From [Flexibacter] sp. ATCC 35208 (lineage in GTDB: Bacteria; Bacteroidota; Bacteroidia; Chitinophagales; Chitinophagaceae), in NCBI RefSeq assembly GCF_001975825.1, contig NZ_MTKN01000007.1, positions 73,931 through 137,930 on the forward strand: a stretch of DNA of 64,000 nt, written 5' to 3'. Positions 24,660 through 32,344 of this stretch are shown piece after piece; positions within the stretch are counted from its first letter, which is position 1, and every line of letters begins with the position of its first letter. A program made the position numbers and the translations under genes. A model generated the notes under the pieces. The model did not search any database, was not told where the DNA came from, and saw only the letters and a list, made by a program, of their open reading frames with translations.

Positions 24660-26307
24660 TGATCGTTTTGTTTTCGAGGATCACCCTGATCATCTCTACT
24701 GGCAACATATTATTTTGCATAATCGCATCGTGGTATTGCTGGTAAGTCATCTTACCACTGTCTACCAGTTCTTTTTTCAGGGCCATGAATTGCAGGCCAC
24801 CAATCATATACGCTACCTGGTACAGCGGACTGTAATCACCTTTGAAAGAACGGCGTACTTCGCCGGCGGCATTGGCTCTTTCATGCCCTACCCTGTCTAC
24901 GAGGAAGTCGATACATTGTTGCGGCGTCCATTTACCAAGATGGTAATTGAGGGAAAATATAATCCTGGCACAGCGATGCATTCTCCAAAAGAGCATGCCT
25001 ACGCGGTCTTCGGGTGACTGTGGAAATTTCAGGTCCCACAGCAGCATTTCCCAGTAGAGGGACCAGCCCTCTATCCAGAAAGGGGTTTCAAAGTGACGAT
25101 ACGTCTTATAACGGTTGGTCATAAATTCCTGTAAGGCATGCCCTGCAAACAGCTCATGGTGCACGGTAGCACGGGAGAAGTGTGGGTTGTTGCCACGCAT
25201 ACTCATGAGTTTATCTGCTTCTTCCATATCGTTCGTAGGATAGGAAATACTTAACTCCTCTCCTCCTGTAAAGAATGGATTCACCAGCTGACGCTCAGGC
25301 GTCATCATGATCATGCGCCAGGTTTCTTCTGCCAGTGGTGGAATGGTCACGAGGTGGTGGCCTTTGATGAAGTCTACAGATTCGTTGTAGAGTTTCATAA
25401 TAGCTTCCGGTTGATCGCCGGCAGGTACATAAGTGTTCTTTACTTTTTCCAGTGCTTTGTGCCAGTCATCGCCAAAGCCCATTTCACGGCTGGCTTTCAG
25501 CATTTCTTTGTCACAGAAAGCGAACTCCTTGTTAGCGATATCGATCAGCTCTTCAGGAGAATAGGGGATCAGTTCAGTTTGTAACTGACGGATCAGTTCT
25601 TCTCTGCCAATAGGATGACCGGTAATGCCGCTGCCATCGTCTTTAGTACCCGGAGCTTGTTTCATTTTCGTTCTCCATGCATTGGCATAACTGGTCAATG
25701 CAGAGTCGAGTTGTGCATAGGGAGCAGGTATCCACCAGGTGAACAGGGGATCATAGGCATTGTAAAAGGTTTGAATGCTATGGATCGCTTCCTGCAGACC
25801 TTTGGTTACCTGCTCGCCTCTGCGCAGCAGGTAGATGTTGAGGTCTGTATTATTGGTTAACTGTTTTTCTTTTTCTTTGATGGCGAGGGCCATTTCTCTA
25901 TAGGTGCCTGCCAATGCCTGCGCATCCTGCTTGCCACCTCTTCTTCTGATCTTTTCAGCAGCGTAAATTTTGTCAGCTATGGGAAACCAGGGTGCCAGTG
26001 TTTTTACCTGTGTACTGGCTTCGTCCAGGTGGTAAATGTTTTCTTTGAGTTTTGTGCGGAAGAGGATGTAGTCAACTTTGCCATCAGTGGTGAGTGCATC
26101 GAAGTTGACCGCTTCCAGTTGGGCCAGGTAGTCGTTGTTAAATGTTATAAAGCGGGAATTTTTTTCCGGTGATTCATCGATCTGGTAAAAGCGGTATAAG
26201 CTGCCCCTGTCTGCTTCGTAGTGAATGAGCAGATCGCTGATATCCTTCTGTTGTGCCCATACGGGCATGGTGGTCCCCAGCATCATCGAGAGAATGAGTC
26301 TTTTCAT
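24625..26307 (-). CDS. secreted DUF885 family protein (predicted metallopeptidase/carboxypeptidase)
   Basis: Encodes 560 aa with a signal peptide ending at about residue 19 (PVWAQ). The DUF885 signature is present: a zinc-like motif HHELFAGHALQEFM and the nearby conserved WIEGWSLYWEMLLWDL and FWRMHRCARII blocks. The usual family motif is HEGYPGHH, and HELFAGHA keeps the His-Glu and the later Gly-His while changing the centre. DUF885 proteins are related to M32-type carboxypeptidases and are thought to cleave peptides, but few are characterised. The gene lies 20 bp after the FAD dehydrogenase and before GH127 on the same strand, so it may share a transcript with the hydroxyproline genes. That would suit release of proline-type residues from peptides, as inference. 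Confidence 0.88.
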   Translation of the reverse strand: MKRLILSMMLGTTMPVWAQQKDISDLLIHYEADRGSLYRFYQIDESPEKNSRFITFNNDYLAQLEAVNFDALTTDGKVDYILFRTKLKENIYHLDEASTQVKTLAPWFPIADKIYAAEKIRRRGGKQDAQALAGTYREMALAIKEKEKQLTNNTDLNIYLLRRGEQVTKGLQEAIHSIQTFYNAYDPLFTWWIPAPYAQLDSALTSYANAWRTKMKQAPGTKDDGSGITGHPIGREELIRQLQTELIPYSPEELIDIANKEFAFCDKEMLKASREMGFGDDWHKALEKVKNTYVPAGDQPEAIMKLYNESVDFIKGHHLVTIPPLAEETWRMIMMTPERQLVNPFFTGGEELSISYPTNDMEEADKLMSMRGNNPHFSRATVHHELFAGHALQEFMTNRYKTYRHFETPFWIEGWSLYWEMLLWDLKFPQSPEDRVGMLFWRMHRCARIIFSLNYHLGKWTPQQCIDFLVDRVGHERANAAGEVRRSFKGDYSPLYQVAYMIGGLQFMALKKELVDSGKMTYQQYHDAIMQNNMLPVEMIRVILENKTITKDFKSNWRFY

Positions 26308-26327
26308 GTATAATGAGTTTGTATATG

Positions 26328-27557
26328 TTAGAATCGGTCTACCCTGAACGGTGTGATATCCATGGATAACTGATCGCCGTTGATAATTTCGCTCACGAGC
26401 TTACCAGTGGCGGCACCCAGGCTGATACCCAGCATGGAGTGACCGGTGGCCACTGTGACATTCGGATAGTTTTTCAATGTACCGATATGTGGCAGACCAT
26501 CTGCGCTGCAAGGGCGATAGCCATACCATACTTTATCCTGCGTGGGTAATGGAATGTCGTAAGCAGGGAAATATCTTTTCACTGATTCGAGAATGCCCTG
26601 TACTCTTTCCATACGTGGAGGCGTGTTCACAGGGGTGATTTCCATGGTACCACCAAAACGGATCTTATTGCCATTCATCGGGGAAATAGCTACGCGGGCT
26701 TCGCTGAGGATCACAGATCTTCTTACTTTCCATGGTGCGTCTTCGTAGGTAACGGAGTAGCCACGACCTCCGACCATGGGTATATTCAGGTTTAAAAGCT
26801 TTGCTAATTCCCCACTCCATACACCGGCGGCGACGATGATATGGTCAGCTTCTATATTGCCTTTGCTGGTGATAACGCCGTTTTTAGTAAACCCTGTCAC
26901 TTCCCTGTTACCTTCGAATATGACACCTTTACTTTTCAGGTAGGTGATCAGGCTGGACATCAGCTGGTTTGGATAGAGCTGAGCATCGCCGGGAAAATAC
27001 ACCGCACCGAGGGCGTTGATTTCCGTATCGGGTTCCATTTGTTGTAACGTTGCTTTGTCTATGAGTTGTGCATCGATGCCCAGTTCTTTAGCAGCTTTGA
27101 TGGTGTGTTCAGCATGGTGCGCGTTGGCTTCGCGCTGGAAGAGTTCCAGCATACCGGTAGGGTCATAGCTGAATTCCAGGCCGGGTAGTTTCGTCCATTC
27201 TTCATAGAGATGTTTGCTGAGTAAAGCGATGTCTCTTAAAGGAACGGCGGATTTCTCTACATGAGATGTAGTGGCGCTTTTGTAAAACTGAAGTCCCCAT
27301 TTTACAAGGCTGCTATTTAAAGACGGCTTGATGTAAAACGGGCTTTTTGAATTGAGCATCCATTTGAGGCCCTGCCATACGATACCGGGTGTAGCGAGGG
27401 GTACGAAGTGGCTGGGACAGATATAACCGGCATTGCCATAAGAGCAGCCGTTGAGCATGTCGGTACGATCTACGATAGTGATATTGTGTCCGGCGGATTG
27501 AAGATAAAGTGCACTGGATAATCCGATGATGCCGCCGCCTATGATGATGATCTTCAT
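26328..27557 (-). CDS. FAD-dependent D-amino-acid dehydrogenase, likely cis-4-hydroxy-D-proline dehydrogenase
   Basis: Encodes 409 aa. An N-terminal Rossmann motif GGGIIGLSSALYLQ binds FAD, and the DAO/DadA fold is complete through the C-terminal GYRPCSADGLPHIG and ATGHSMLGISLGAATGKLV. DadA-like enzymes oxidise D-amino acids, passing electrons to the respiratory chain. It follows a 4-hydroxyproline epimerase gene, so the likely substrate is cis-4-hydroxy-D-proline, giving pyrroline-4-hydroxy-2-carboxylate. Two strong hairpins lie in the 93 bp between the two genes, so expression may be uneven. No signal peptide; it probably acts at the inner face of the membrane. General family certain, substrate by context. 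Confidence 0.9.
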   Translation of the reverse strand: MKIIIIGGGIIGLSSALYLQSAGHNITIVDRTDMLNGCSYGNAGYICPSHFVPLATPGIVWQGLKWMLNSKSPFYIKPSLNSSLVKWGLQFYKSATTSHVEKSAVPLRDIALLSKHLYEEWTKLPGLEFSYDPTGMLELFQREANAHHAEHTIKAAKELGIDAQLIDKATLQQMEPDTEINALGAVYFPGDAQLYPNQLMSSLITYLKSKGVIFEGNREVTGFTKNGVITSKGNIEADHIIVAAGVWSGELAKLLNLNIPMVGGRGYSVTYEDAPWKVRRSVILSEARVAISPMNGNKIRFGGTMEITPVNTPPRMERVQGILESVKRYFPAYDIPLPTQDKVWYGYRPCSADGLPHIGTLKNYPNVTVATGHSMLGISLGAATGKLVSEIINGDQLSMDITPFRVDRF

Positions 27558-27575
27558 TTCGTTTAAATTTTTTAT

Positions 27576-27604
27576 GTTTTTGTCGCCTTCCGGGCGACAA
27601 AAAC
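27576..27604. other. hairpin 1 between epimerase and dehydrogenase
   Basis: GTTTTTGTCGCC (27576-27587) pairs perfectly with GGCGACAAAAAC (27593-27604) around a 5-base loop. On the minus strand no T run follows the stem itself. It could act as a weak terminator or an RNA-processing or stability element. Confidence 0.6.
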
Positions 27605-27610
27605 ATTCAC

Positions 27611-27647
27611 GCTTTTAGGCATCGCCCAAAGGGCGATGCCTAAAAGC
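27611..27647. other. hairpin 2: 17-bp perfect stem between epimerase and dehydrogenase
   Basis: GCTTTTAGGCATCGCCC (27611-27627) pairs perfectly with GGGCGATGCCTAAAAGC (27631-27647) with a 3-base loop. It begins 3 bp after the epimerase stop codon on the minus strand. No long T run follows, so full termination is uncertain. Confidence 0.65.
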
Positions 27648-27650
27648 TAA

Positions 27651-28652
27651 TTACAATACAGTAAACCCATATGCATACGGATCATCCTCCGGATCTATTG
27701 ATATCGTATTATATCCATAAATCCTCGCCCATCCCTCAATACCCGGTCTGATCGCAGGCATACCACCTACCGTCGTTTCCTCTTCTATAGTACCAATAAA
27801 CTTAGAACCGATGATACTCTCATGAACAAAAGCATCTCCTTTCTTCAGTTTCCCTTTTGCATACCACTGCGCCATGCGTGCCGAGGTACCGGTACCACAG
27901 GGGGAGCGGTCAATCGCCTTATCACCATAGAAAACAGCATTCCGTGCAGTAGAAGTTGGATCCAGCACACGACCCGTCCAGAGTACATGTGAGCAACCGT
28001 TGATGTGAGGATTATCAGGATGTACGAAAGTGTATTTCTCATTGATACGGGTTCTCAATTCACGCGCCCAGCTAATCAACTGAGAAGCTGTATAATGTTC
28101 CAGCCCCGGGAAGTTTTCCTGCACATCTACGATGGCATAGTAATTCCCTCCATAAGAAACATCTACTTTCAGTGGGCCCAGATCAGGGCATTCCACTACC
28201 AGATCGGTAGCCGCCAGATAAGAAGCAACATTGGTCAGTTTGACACTCTTTACTTTATTGCCTTCCTGTTTGTATTCGATGATGACCAGGCCGGCGGGCG
28301 CTTCCATGCGTACAATGCCTGGAATCTTAGGAGTAATGAGTCCTTCTTCAATCGCAATGGTGATGGTCCCGATCGTACCATGCCCGCACATAGGCAGACA
28401 ACCACTGGTTTCGATAAATAAAACCGCCACGTCGTTCGACGGGTCATGTGGTGGATACAGGATACTGCCGCTCATCATGTCGTGTCCGCGCGGTTCGAAC
28501 ATCAGTCCTTTGCGGATCCAGTCGTATTCCTGTAAAAAATGGTTGCGCTTATCACTCATAGTGGCGCCATGGAGTACAGGTCCTCCACCGGCTACCAGTC
28601 GCACAGGATTCCCACAGGTGTGGGCATCGATACAAAAAAATGTTTTCTTCAC
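27651..28652 (-). CDS. 4-hydroxyproline epimerase (proline racemase family)
   Basis: Encodes 333 aa, normal for the family. Both catalytic thiols are present: Cys89 in PMCGHGTIG and Cys252 in DRSPCGTGTSARMA. Two cysteines separate racemases and epimerases from the trans-3-hydroxyproline dehydratases, which carry Thr at the second site. With a hydroxyproline pathway in the same window, 2-epimerisation of trans-4-hydroxy-L-proline to cis-4-hydroxy-D-proline is the best reading. It is cytosolic, first in its strand direction and followed by the FAD dehydrogenase that would use its product. The remaining two pathway genes lie 17-19 kb away with a permease and an AraC regulator. I saw no clear promoter in the 90 bp upstream. 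Confidence 0.93.
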   Translation of the reverse strand: MKKTFFCIDAHTCGNPVRLVAGGGPVLHGATMSDKRNHFLQEYDWIRKGLMFEPRGHDMMSGSILYPPHDPSNDVAVLFIETSGCLPMCGHGTIGTITIAIEEGLITPKIPGIVRMEAPAGLVIIEYKQEGNKVKSVKLTNVASYLAATDLVVECPDLGPLKVDVSYGGNYYAIVDVQENFPGLEHYTASQLISWARELRTRINEKYTFVHPDNPHINGCSHVLWTGRVLDPTSTARNAVFYGDKAIDRSPCGTGTSARMAQWYAKGKLKKGDAFVHESIIGSKFIGTIEEETTVGGMPAIRPGIEGWARIYGYNTISIDPEDDPYAYGFTVL

Positions 28653-28774
28653 GGGTGCTTGATTCTGGTTAATTTGTTTTCCTCATTGGTAAAAATACCG
28701 GGTGCATAGGAATGTGTACTCTCAGGTATTGATCAATGATGTGCAAAAATTAACATAAAATCAGTTAGGATGCA

Positions 28775-28800
28775 ATAAAAAAAAGCCCTCCGGGGGCGGG
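28775..28800 (-). terminator. possible terminator downstream of the 49-bp repeats
   Basis: On the minus strand GCCCCCGGAGGGC (28797-28785) forms a short GC stem followed by a run of T (28784-28777). It would end transcripts from the gene at 29018 after they cross the repeat array. The stem is short. Confidence 0.42.
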
Positions 28801-28825
28801 GGGCGAAAGATAAAATAACTATTAG

Positions 28826-29070
28826 TTTTGGGAGAGGGCAATCCTGCCTATTTTGAGATCGTGATAGTCATCAGTTTTTGGAGAGGGCAATCCTACCTAT
28901 TTTAAGATCTTAATAGTCATCAGTTTTTAGGGAGGGCAATCCTACCTATCCTAAGATCATAATAGTCATCAGTTTTTGGAGAGGGCAATCCTGCCTATCC
29001 TAAGATCATAATAGTCATCAGTTTTTAGGGAGGGCAATCCTGCCTATCTTAAGATCATGATAGTCATCAG
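28826..29070 (-). repeat. five tandem 49-bp repeats, first copy inside a gene
   Basis: The 9-mer AGTCATCAG ends copies at exactly 49-bp steps (28874, 28923, 28972, 29021, 29070). The copy at 29022-29070 is coding and supplies the last 16 codons of the gene at 29018; the other four lie beyond its stop. Copies differ at a few bases (CTTAAGATA or CTTAGGATA, CTCCCT or CTCTCC). Each junction restores T-GA, a stop codon, so extra copies do not lengthen the protein. The rest of 28653-29017 holds the terminator and upstream region of the epimerase gene. Confidence 0.93.
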
Positions 29071-29413
29071 AGGAATCGATCATGAATTCGATCTTTTCTA
29101 TCTGATCGATATTTCCAAATACAACATCTACATACCACAGGTGGCGTAGCGCACTGTCCACATCCTGATCGTAACGAAGGGTCACACCGAGGGTATCGCT
29201 TACTTCCGTGACGATGAGCCGGAAAGACTCCATACTATCGGCATTCAGCCCGATAATGGCCTTTACGGAGAGAAGTTTCTTTTCTTCGGCGTCAGCGATG
29301 AATTCTGAGGAAATATAAGGAACGTCATTGCTGATGTGAATGATCTTTTCTGAAGTAGCAATCAGGTCAAAAGTGCTATGAATGATGACTGGTGCAGTCA
29401 GTGATTCTTCCAT
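29018..29413 (-). CDS. hypothetical protein with duplicated 3' end
   Basis: Encodes 131 aa, cytosolic by appearance (no signal or membrane segment), acidic, mixed alpha/beta. Visible features are a middle block LSVKAIIGLNADSMESFRLIVTEVSDTLGVTLRYDQ and the C-terminal DDYHDLKIGRIALPKN. The last 16 codons coincide with one unit of the 49-bp tandem repeat that continues past the stop. I do not recognise a family; the shape is reminiscent of small immunity or SMI1-like proteins but no motif supports that. It lies 171 bp after the phosphodiesterase of the SusCD locus, on the same strand, and could be the end of that unit or independent. Confidence 0.65.
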   Translation of the reverse strand: MEESLTAPVIIHSTFDLIATSEKIIHISNDVPYISSEFIADAEEKKLLSVKAIIGLNADSMESFRLIVTEVSDTLGVTLRYDQDVDSALRHLWYVDVVFGNIDQIEKIEFMIDSSDDYHDLKIGRIALPKN

Positions 29414-29464
29414 AAAAGGGTGATTTTTATAATGTAAGGTGTAAAAATCATGCCGGTAAAACGA

Positions 29465-29561
29465 GGGCTGACTAAAAAGGATACCCCTCTCGGGTAGGTG
29501 GCGGAGATGAAACTACTTTTACGCAATTCTCAGCACCTTCACGTTACTTTTTTGTCAGCCC
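29465..29561. repeat. spaced inverted repeat between phosphodiesterase and hypothetical gene
   Basis: GGGCTGACTAAAAAG (29465-29479) pairs with CTTTTTTGTCAGCCC (29547-29561) with one mismatch over 15 bp, enclosing about 67 bases. It lies just after the phosphodiesterase stop and could terminate that operon as a long-loop hairpin. A core in the loop (GGTGGCGGAG, TTCTCAG) weakly resembles the core at 16692-16720. Confidence 0.5.
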
Positions 29562-29584
29562 CGCGCAATGGGTCAACTATTTCC

Positions 29585-30922
29585 TTATTTCTTCAGGGCG
29601 CCGGGATATACCAATCCCTCTGCCTCCTTTAAATCAATCCCTAACAACTTTGCCACCAGCGGCGCCACATCCTCTAACCCAATCTCCGGCAATACCACTC
29701 CACTCCCCAAACCAGCTCCACCTGCCACAAAACCGGTTCTGATCTCTTTAAAATCCGGGAAGTAACCATGTGCACCACCTTTCGCCGGCTTCAGCAAAGG
29801 CCCGTCTGCATTGTTATTGAAACTAATCCCCTGCTCCCCTGTCAATGCCAGTACCGCTTCCGGATCTGCCTCCATTCTATCGATCGTAGCTTTGTCGATC
29901 ACCCTGAACAGTTTCTGCTGTGTAGGCGGCAAACCTGCCAGTATTGCTTTCACCTGTTCCAGTGTCTTTGTATCCTTTGGATCTTTCAGGTGTAAAAAAG
30001 CCGATCCGCCACTGGCATGGAAGGTGGCCTTCCAATTGCCACGATCAGCAGTAGTACCCTGCAGACCAGCCTGTGCCAGCCATACATTCGGCGCCAGACT
30101 GGAATGGGTATCTACAAAACCATGATCACCTGTAATGATCAGGGCCGCACTATCCTTAATACCTGCCTTTTGCAATGCCTCGATAATATCTCCAATAGCC
30201 CTGTCTGCTGCCGCAACCGCTTTGCGCACACCGGGGCCTTCACGACCTTCCATATGCTCAAATTCATCTGTATTTGGCAAATGGACGGCTATCAGGTTCG
30301 GCTTATATCTACGGATCAGGTAAGCCGTCATTCTCCCCAGGTTTTCATTCATACTCAGGTAGTGCAGGTCCATATCATTTGCTTCCAGCTGCCCGGTTGC
30401 ATTTGCCTGGATCTCTTCGAACAATCCTTTTGGTGTTGCATCCTGACTCGTCGCCATTCTTCTGTCGCCCGGCGTTTTTTCTAACCAGGTTTCAGGAATA
30501 TTATAATCGATATCTGCACCTACAGTTACCGGCCATGACACGGCTGCCGTCTTTAAACCTGCCTTGTGCGCCGCCTGCCAGAGGGTCTGTGCCTTGATCT
30601 GGTTCGCATACTTAAACCAGGTACCATTCAGTCCTTTCGGATCAAAAGGCGTATTGTATACAATACCATGTTTAGCAGGCATCACACCTGTGATCAATGT
30701 GGTATGCGAAGGATACGTGACGGTAGGAAAAATACCTCTCACTCCTTCTGCATACACACCGTTGTGCATCATCTGCTGCATATTAGGTGCCGGCCATGAA
30801 GCATCCATATAAAAATCAGGGCGAAAGCCATCCACACTCACCAGTACCACGTACTTTACCTGCTGCGCCATCAGCTGATGGCCGCATAGAAATATTGCAA
30901 TGGATAATATAAACTTCTTCAT
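29585..30922 (-). CDS. secreted nucleotide pyrophosphatase/phosphodiesterase-type enzyme
   Basis: Encodes 445 aa from ATG 30922 (MKKFILSIAIFLCGHQLMAQ signal peptide); an in-frame ATG at 30967 would overlap the SusD stop and lacks a proper signal. The alkaline phosphatase superfamily site is clear: a metal ligand in SVDGFRPDFY (Asp about 31), the NPP nucleophile Thr69 in TVTYPSHTTLITG, and later ligands in PNTDEFEHMEG and ITGDHGFVDTHS. NPP-type enzymes split phosphodiesters, such as nucleotides or lipid head groups, outside the cytosol. It sits last in the ECF sigma-FecR-SusC-SusD series, 1 bp after SusD, so it very likely processes the substrate of that transporter. Confidence 0.92.
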   Translation of the reverse strand: MKKFILSIAIFLCGHQLMAQQVKYVVLVSVDGFRPDFYMDASWPAPNMQQMMHNGVYAEGVRGIFPTVTYPSHTTLITGVMPAKHGIVYNTPFDPKGLNGTWFKYANQIKAQTLWQAAHKAGLKTAAVSWPVTVGADIDYNIPETWLEKTPGDRRMATSQDATPKGLFEEIQANATGQLEANDMDLHYLSMNENLGRMTAYLIRRYKPNLIAVHLPNTDEFEHMEGREGPGVRKAVAAADRAIGDIIEALQKAGIKDSAALIITGDHGFVDTHSSLAPNVWLAQAGLQGTTADRGNWKATFHASGGSAFLHLKDPKDTKTLEQVKAILAGLPPTQQKLFRVIDKATIDRMEADPEAVLALTGEQGISFNNNADGPLLKPAKGGAHGYFPDFKEIRTGFVAGGAGLGSGVVLPEIGLEDVAPLVAKLLGIDLKEAEGLVYPGALKK

Positions 30923-30923
30923 A

Positions 30924-32333
30924 TTAATTAATAAATGGGAAAATATAAGGAGATGTCTTGTTCTCAACCAGTACCTTGTTCATATCATACTTCATGGTCA
31001 CAATGCCGGATGCAGTATCATTTGTAAAATCATCCATTCCTCTTGCCCGTGGAATGAAAGAAGGGATCTGCGCCACGATATCGGCATCACTCACATTCGT
31101 ATTGTTCAGCTGCTCTGTTTGTGATACCGGGAATTTAATACCAAGGTCTGTCATACGGCGACCTTCTGCCATAAATATTTCCTGACGCATACGGTACAAC
31201 AGGTACAACAGCTCATCCTGTGTAGTGGCAGCATCCAGGTCAGTAGCAATCACCTTTGTACCTGATACGGTATAAGCTGTGATATTCCCTGCCTGACGAT
31301 TCAGGATATATCCACTGCGGGTATTATCAGCAGCATCAAACTTCACTAATTCAGCAGTTAGTGGATAGTCGGTCCTGTTACCACCGTTACGTGTTTCCTT
31401 ATTATCGTTCAGCGATACGGTAGGACGGTTTGCGATAACAGATGAGAGCAGGTCTTTCAGCGTAGTCCGGGCAGTGCTCAGGTCATTGCCGGCAATCGCA
31501 GCTTCAGCTACAATCAGCCACGCTTCTTCTGCTTTCACGATAGTTACAGGTTTCTGATCAGCTGATGCTAAGCCCGTGTGGTAATATTTAGGATCCAGGA
31601 AATCCAGTCTTGGTGATGGTGCAAACTCATTGTAGGTAGAAGAGAATACATACGTCTGCATATCATTCGTCACACTGTTAGTACCATCATATTTCACCTG
31701 TTGCAATAAAGTAGGGATACTCATGGCTGACTTTGCAATCGCCACCGCACTGTCCGCATTGCCCAGTGAATAGAATGCACGTGCTTTCAGCAGTGTATAT
31801 GCCATTTGTGCGGTACTACCAGCATCTGCCAGTGTAATCGCACTATTCAGACTCGCAATGGCCAGGTTCAGGTGTTCAGCAGGCGTCAGTACACGACCTT
31901 TCTCACTACCCGGCAAGCCTACAAACAGTTCCCCGCTCAGGATATGCGCATACCCTAAGCTATAATACATCTCCGCACTATCCGAAGCAGTAGAAGTAAC
32001 GTCGCCCGGCAATACCTTGCTCAGTCCATACTCTGCCATGGTACGCAATATGGCGATCTGTGTCTGCATATTATTGACATCCGTATCATAATAGTCGATC
32101 TGCGGAATATCGAACACTTTACTACTCTGTGTGCGGTTGTTATAGTAATTGTCCGATACCAGTTCTGAGCTTACCACTACCTGATTCATCGTGAGTGCCA
32201 GCTGTCTGCTCACACCATTTACCCAGCTGCTGGCAGCACCGGCATTGTCTACATATACATCATCTGTAATATTCGGGTTCAGCACATTACAGGCACTGGC
32301 TCCGAGTAAAAGGAATATAAAGAGTTTTTTCAT
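30924..32333 (-). CDS. SusD/RagB-like outer-membrane lipoprotein
   Basis: Encodes 469 aa from ATG 32333, where the lipoprotein signal MKKLFIFLLLGASACN begins (Cys about 14). An in-frame ATG at 32375 overlaps the SusC gene and would hide the signal. It is a more diverged SusD: the N-terminal region (VYVDNAGAASSWVNGVSRQLALTMNQVVVSSELVSDNYYNNRTQ) and the TPR-like part are seen, and the C-terminal block LYLLYRMRQEIFMAEGRRMTDLGIKFPV replaces the usual RRxEF sequence. It binds ligand at the surface for the SusC just upstream (11 bp gap) and is followed by a phosphodiesterase. The variant form suggests a ligand other than a common polysaccharide. Confidence 0.9.
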   Translation of the reverse strand: MKKLFIFLLLGASACNVLNPNITDDVYVDNAGAASSWVNGVSRQLALTMNQVVVSSELVSDNYYNNRTQSSKVFDIPQIDYYDTDVNNMQTQIAILRTMAEYGLSKVLPGDVTSTASDSAEMYYSLGYAHILSGELFVGLPGSEKGRVLTPAEHLNLAIASLNSAITLADAGSTAQMAYTLLKARAFYSLGNADSAVAIAKSAMSIPTLLQQVKYDGTNSVTNDMQTYVFSSTYNEFAPSPRLDFLDPKYYHTGLASADQKPVTIVKAEEAWLIVAEAAIAGNDLSTARTTLKDLLSSVIANRPTVSLNDNKETRNGGNRTDYPLTAELVKFDAADNTRSGYILNRQAGNITAYTVSGTKVIATDLDAATTQDELLYLLYRMRQEIFMAEGRRMTDLGIKFPVSQTEQLNNTNVSDADIVAQIPSFIPRARGMDDFTNDTASGIVTMKYDMNKVLVENKTSPYIFPFIN

Positions 32334-32344
32334 CGTTTCCGGAA

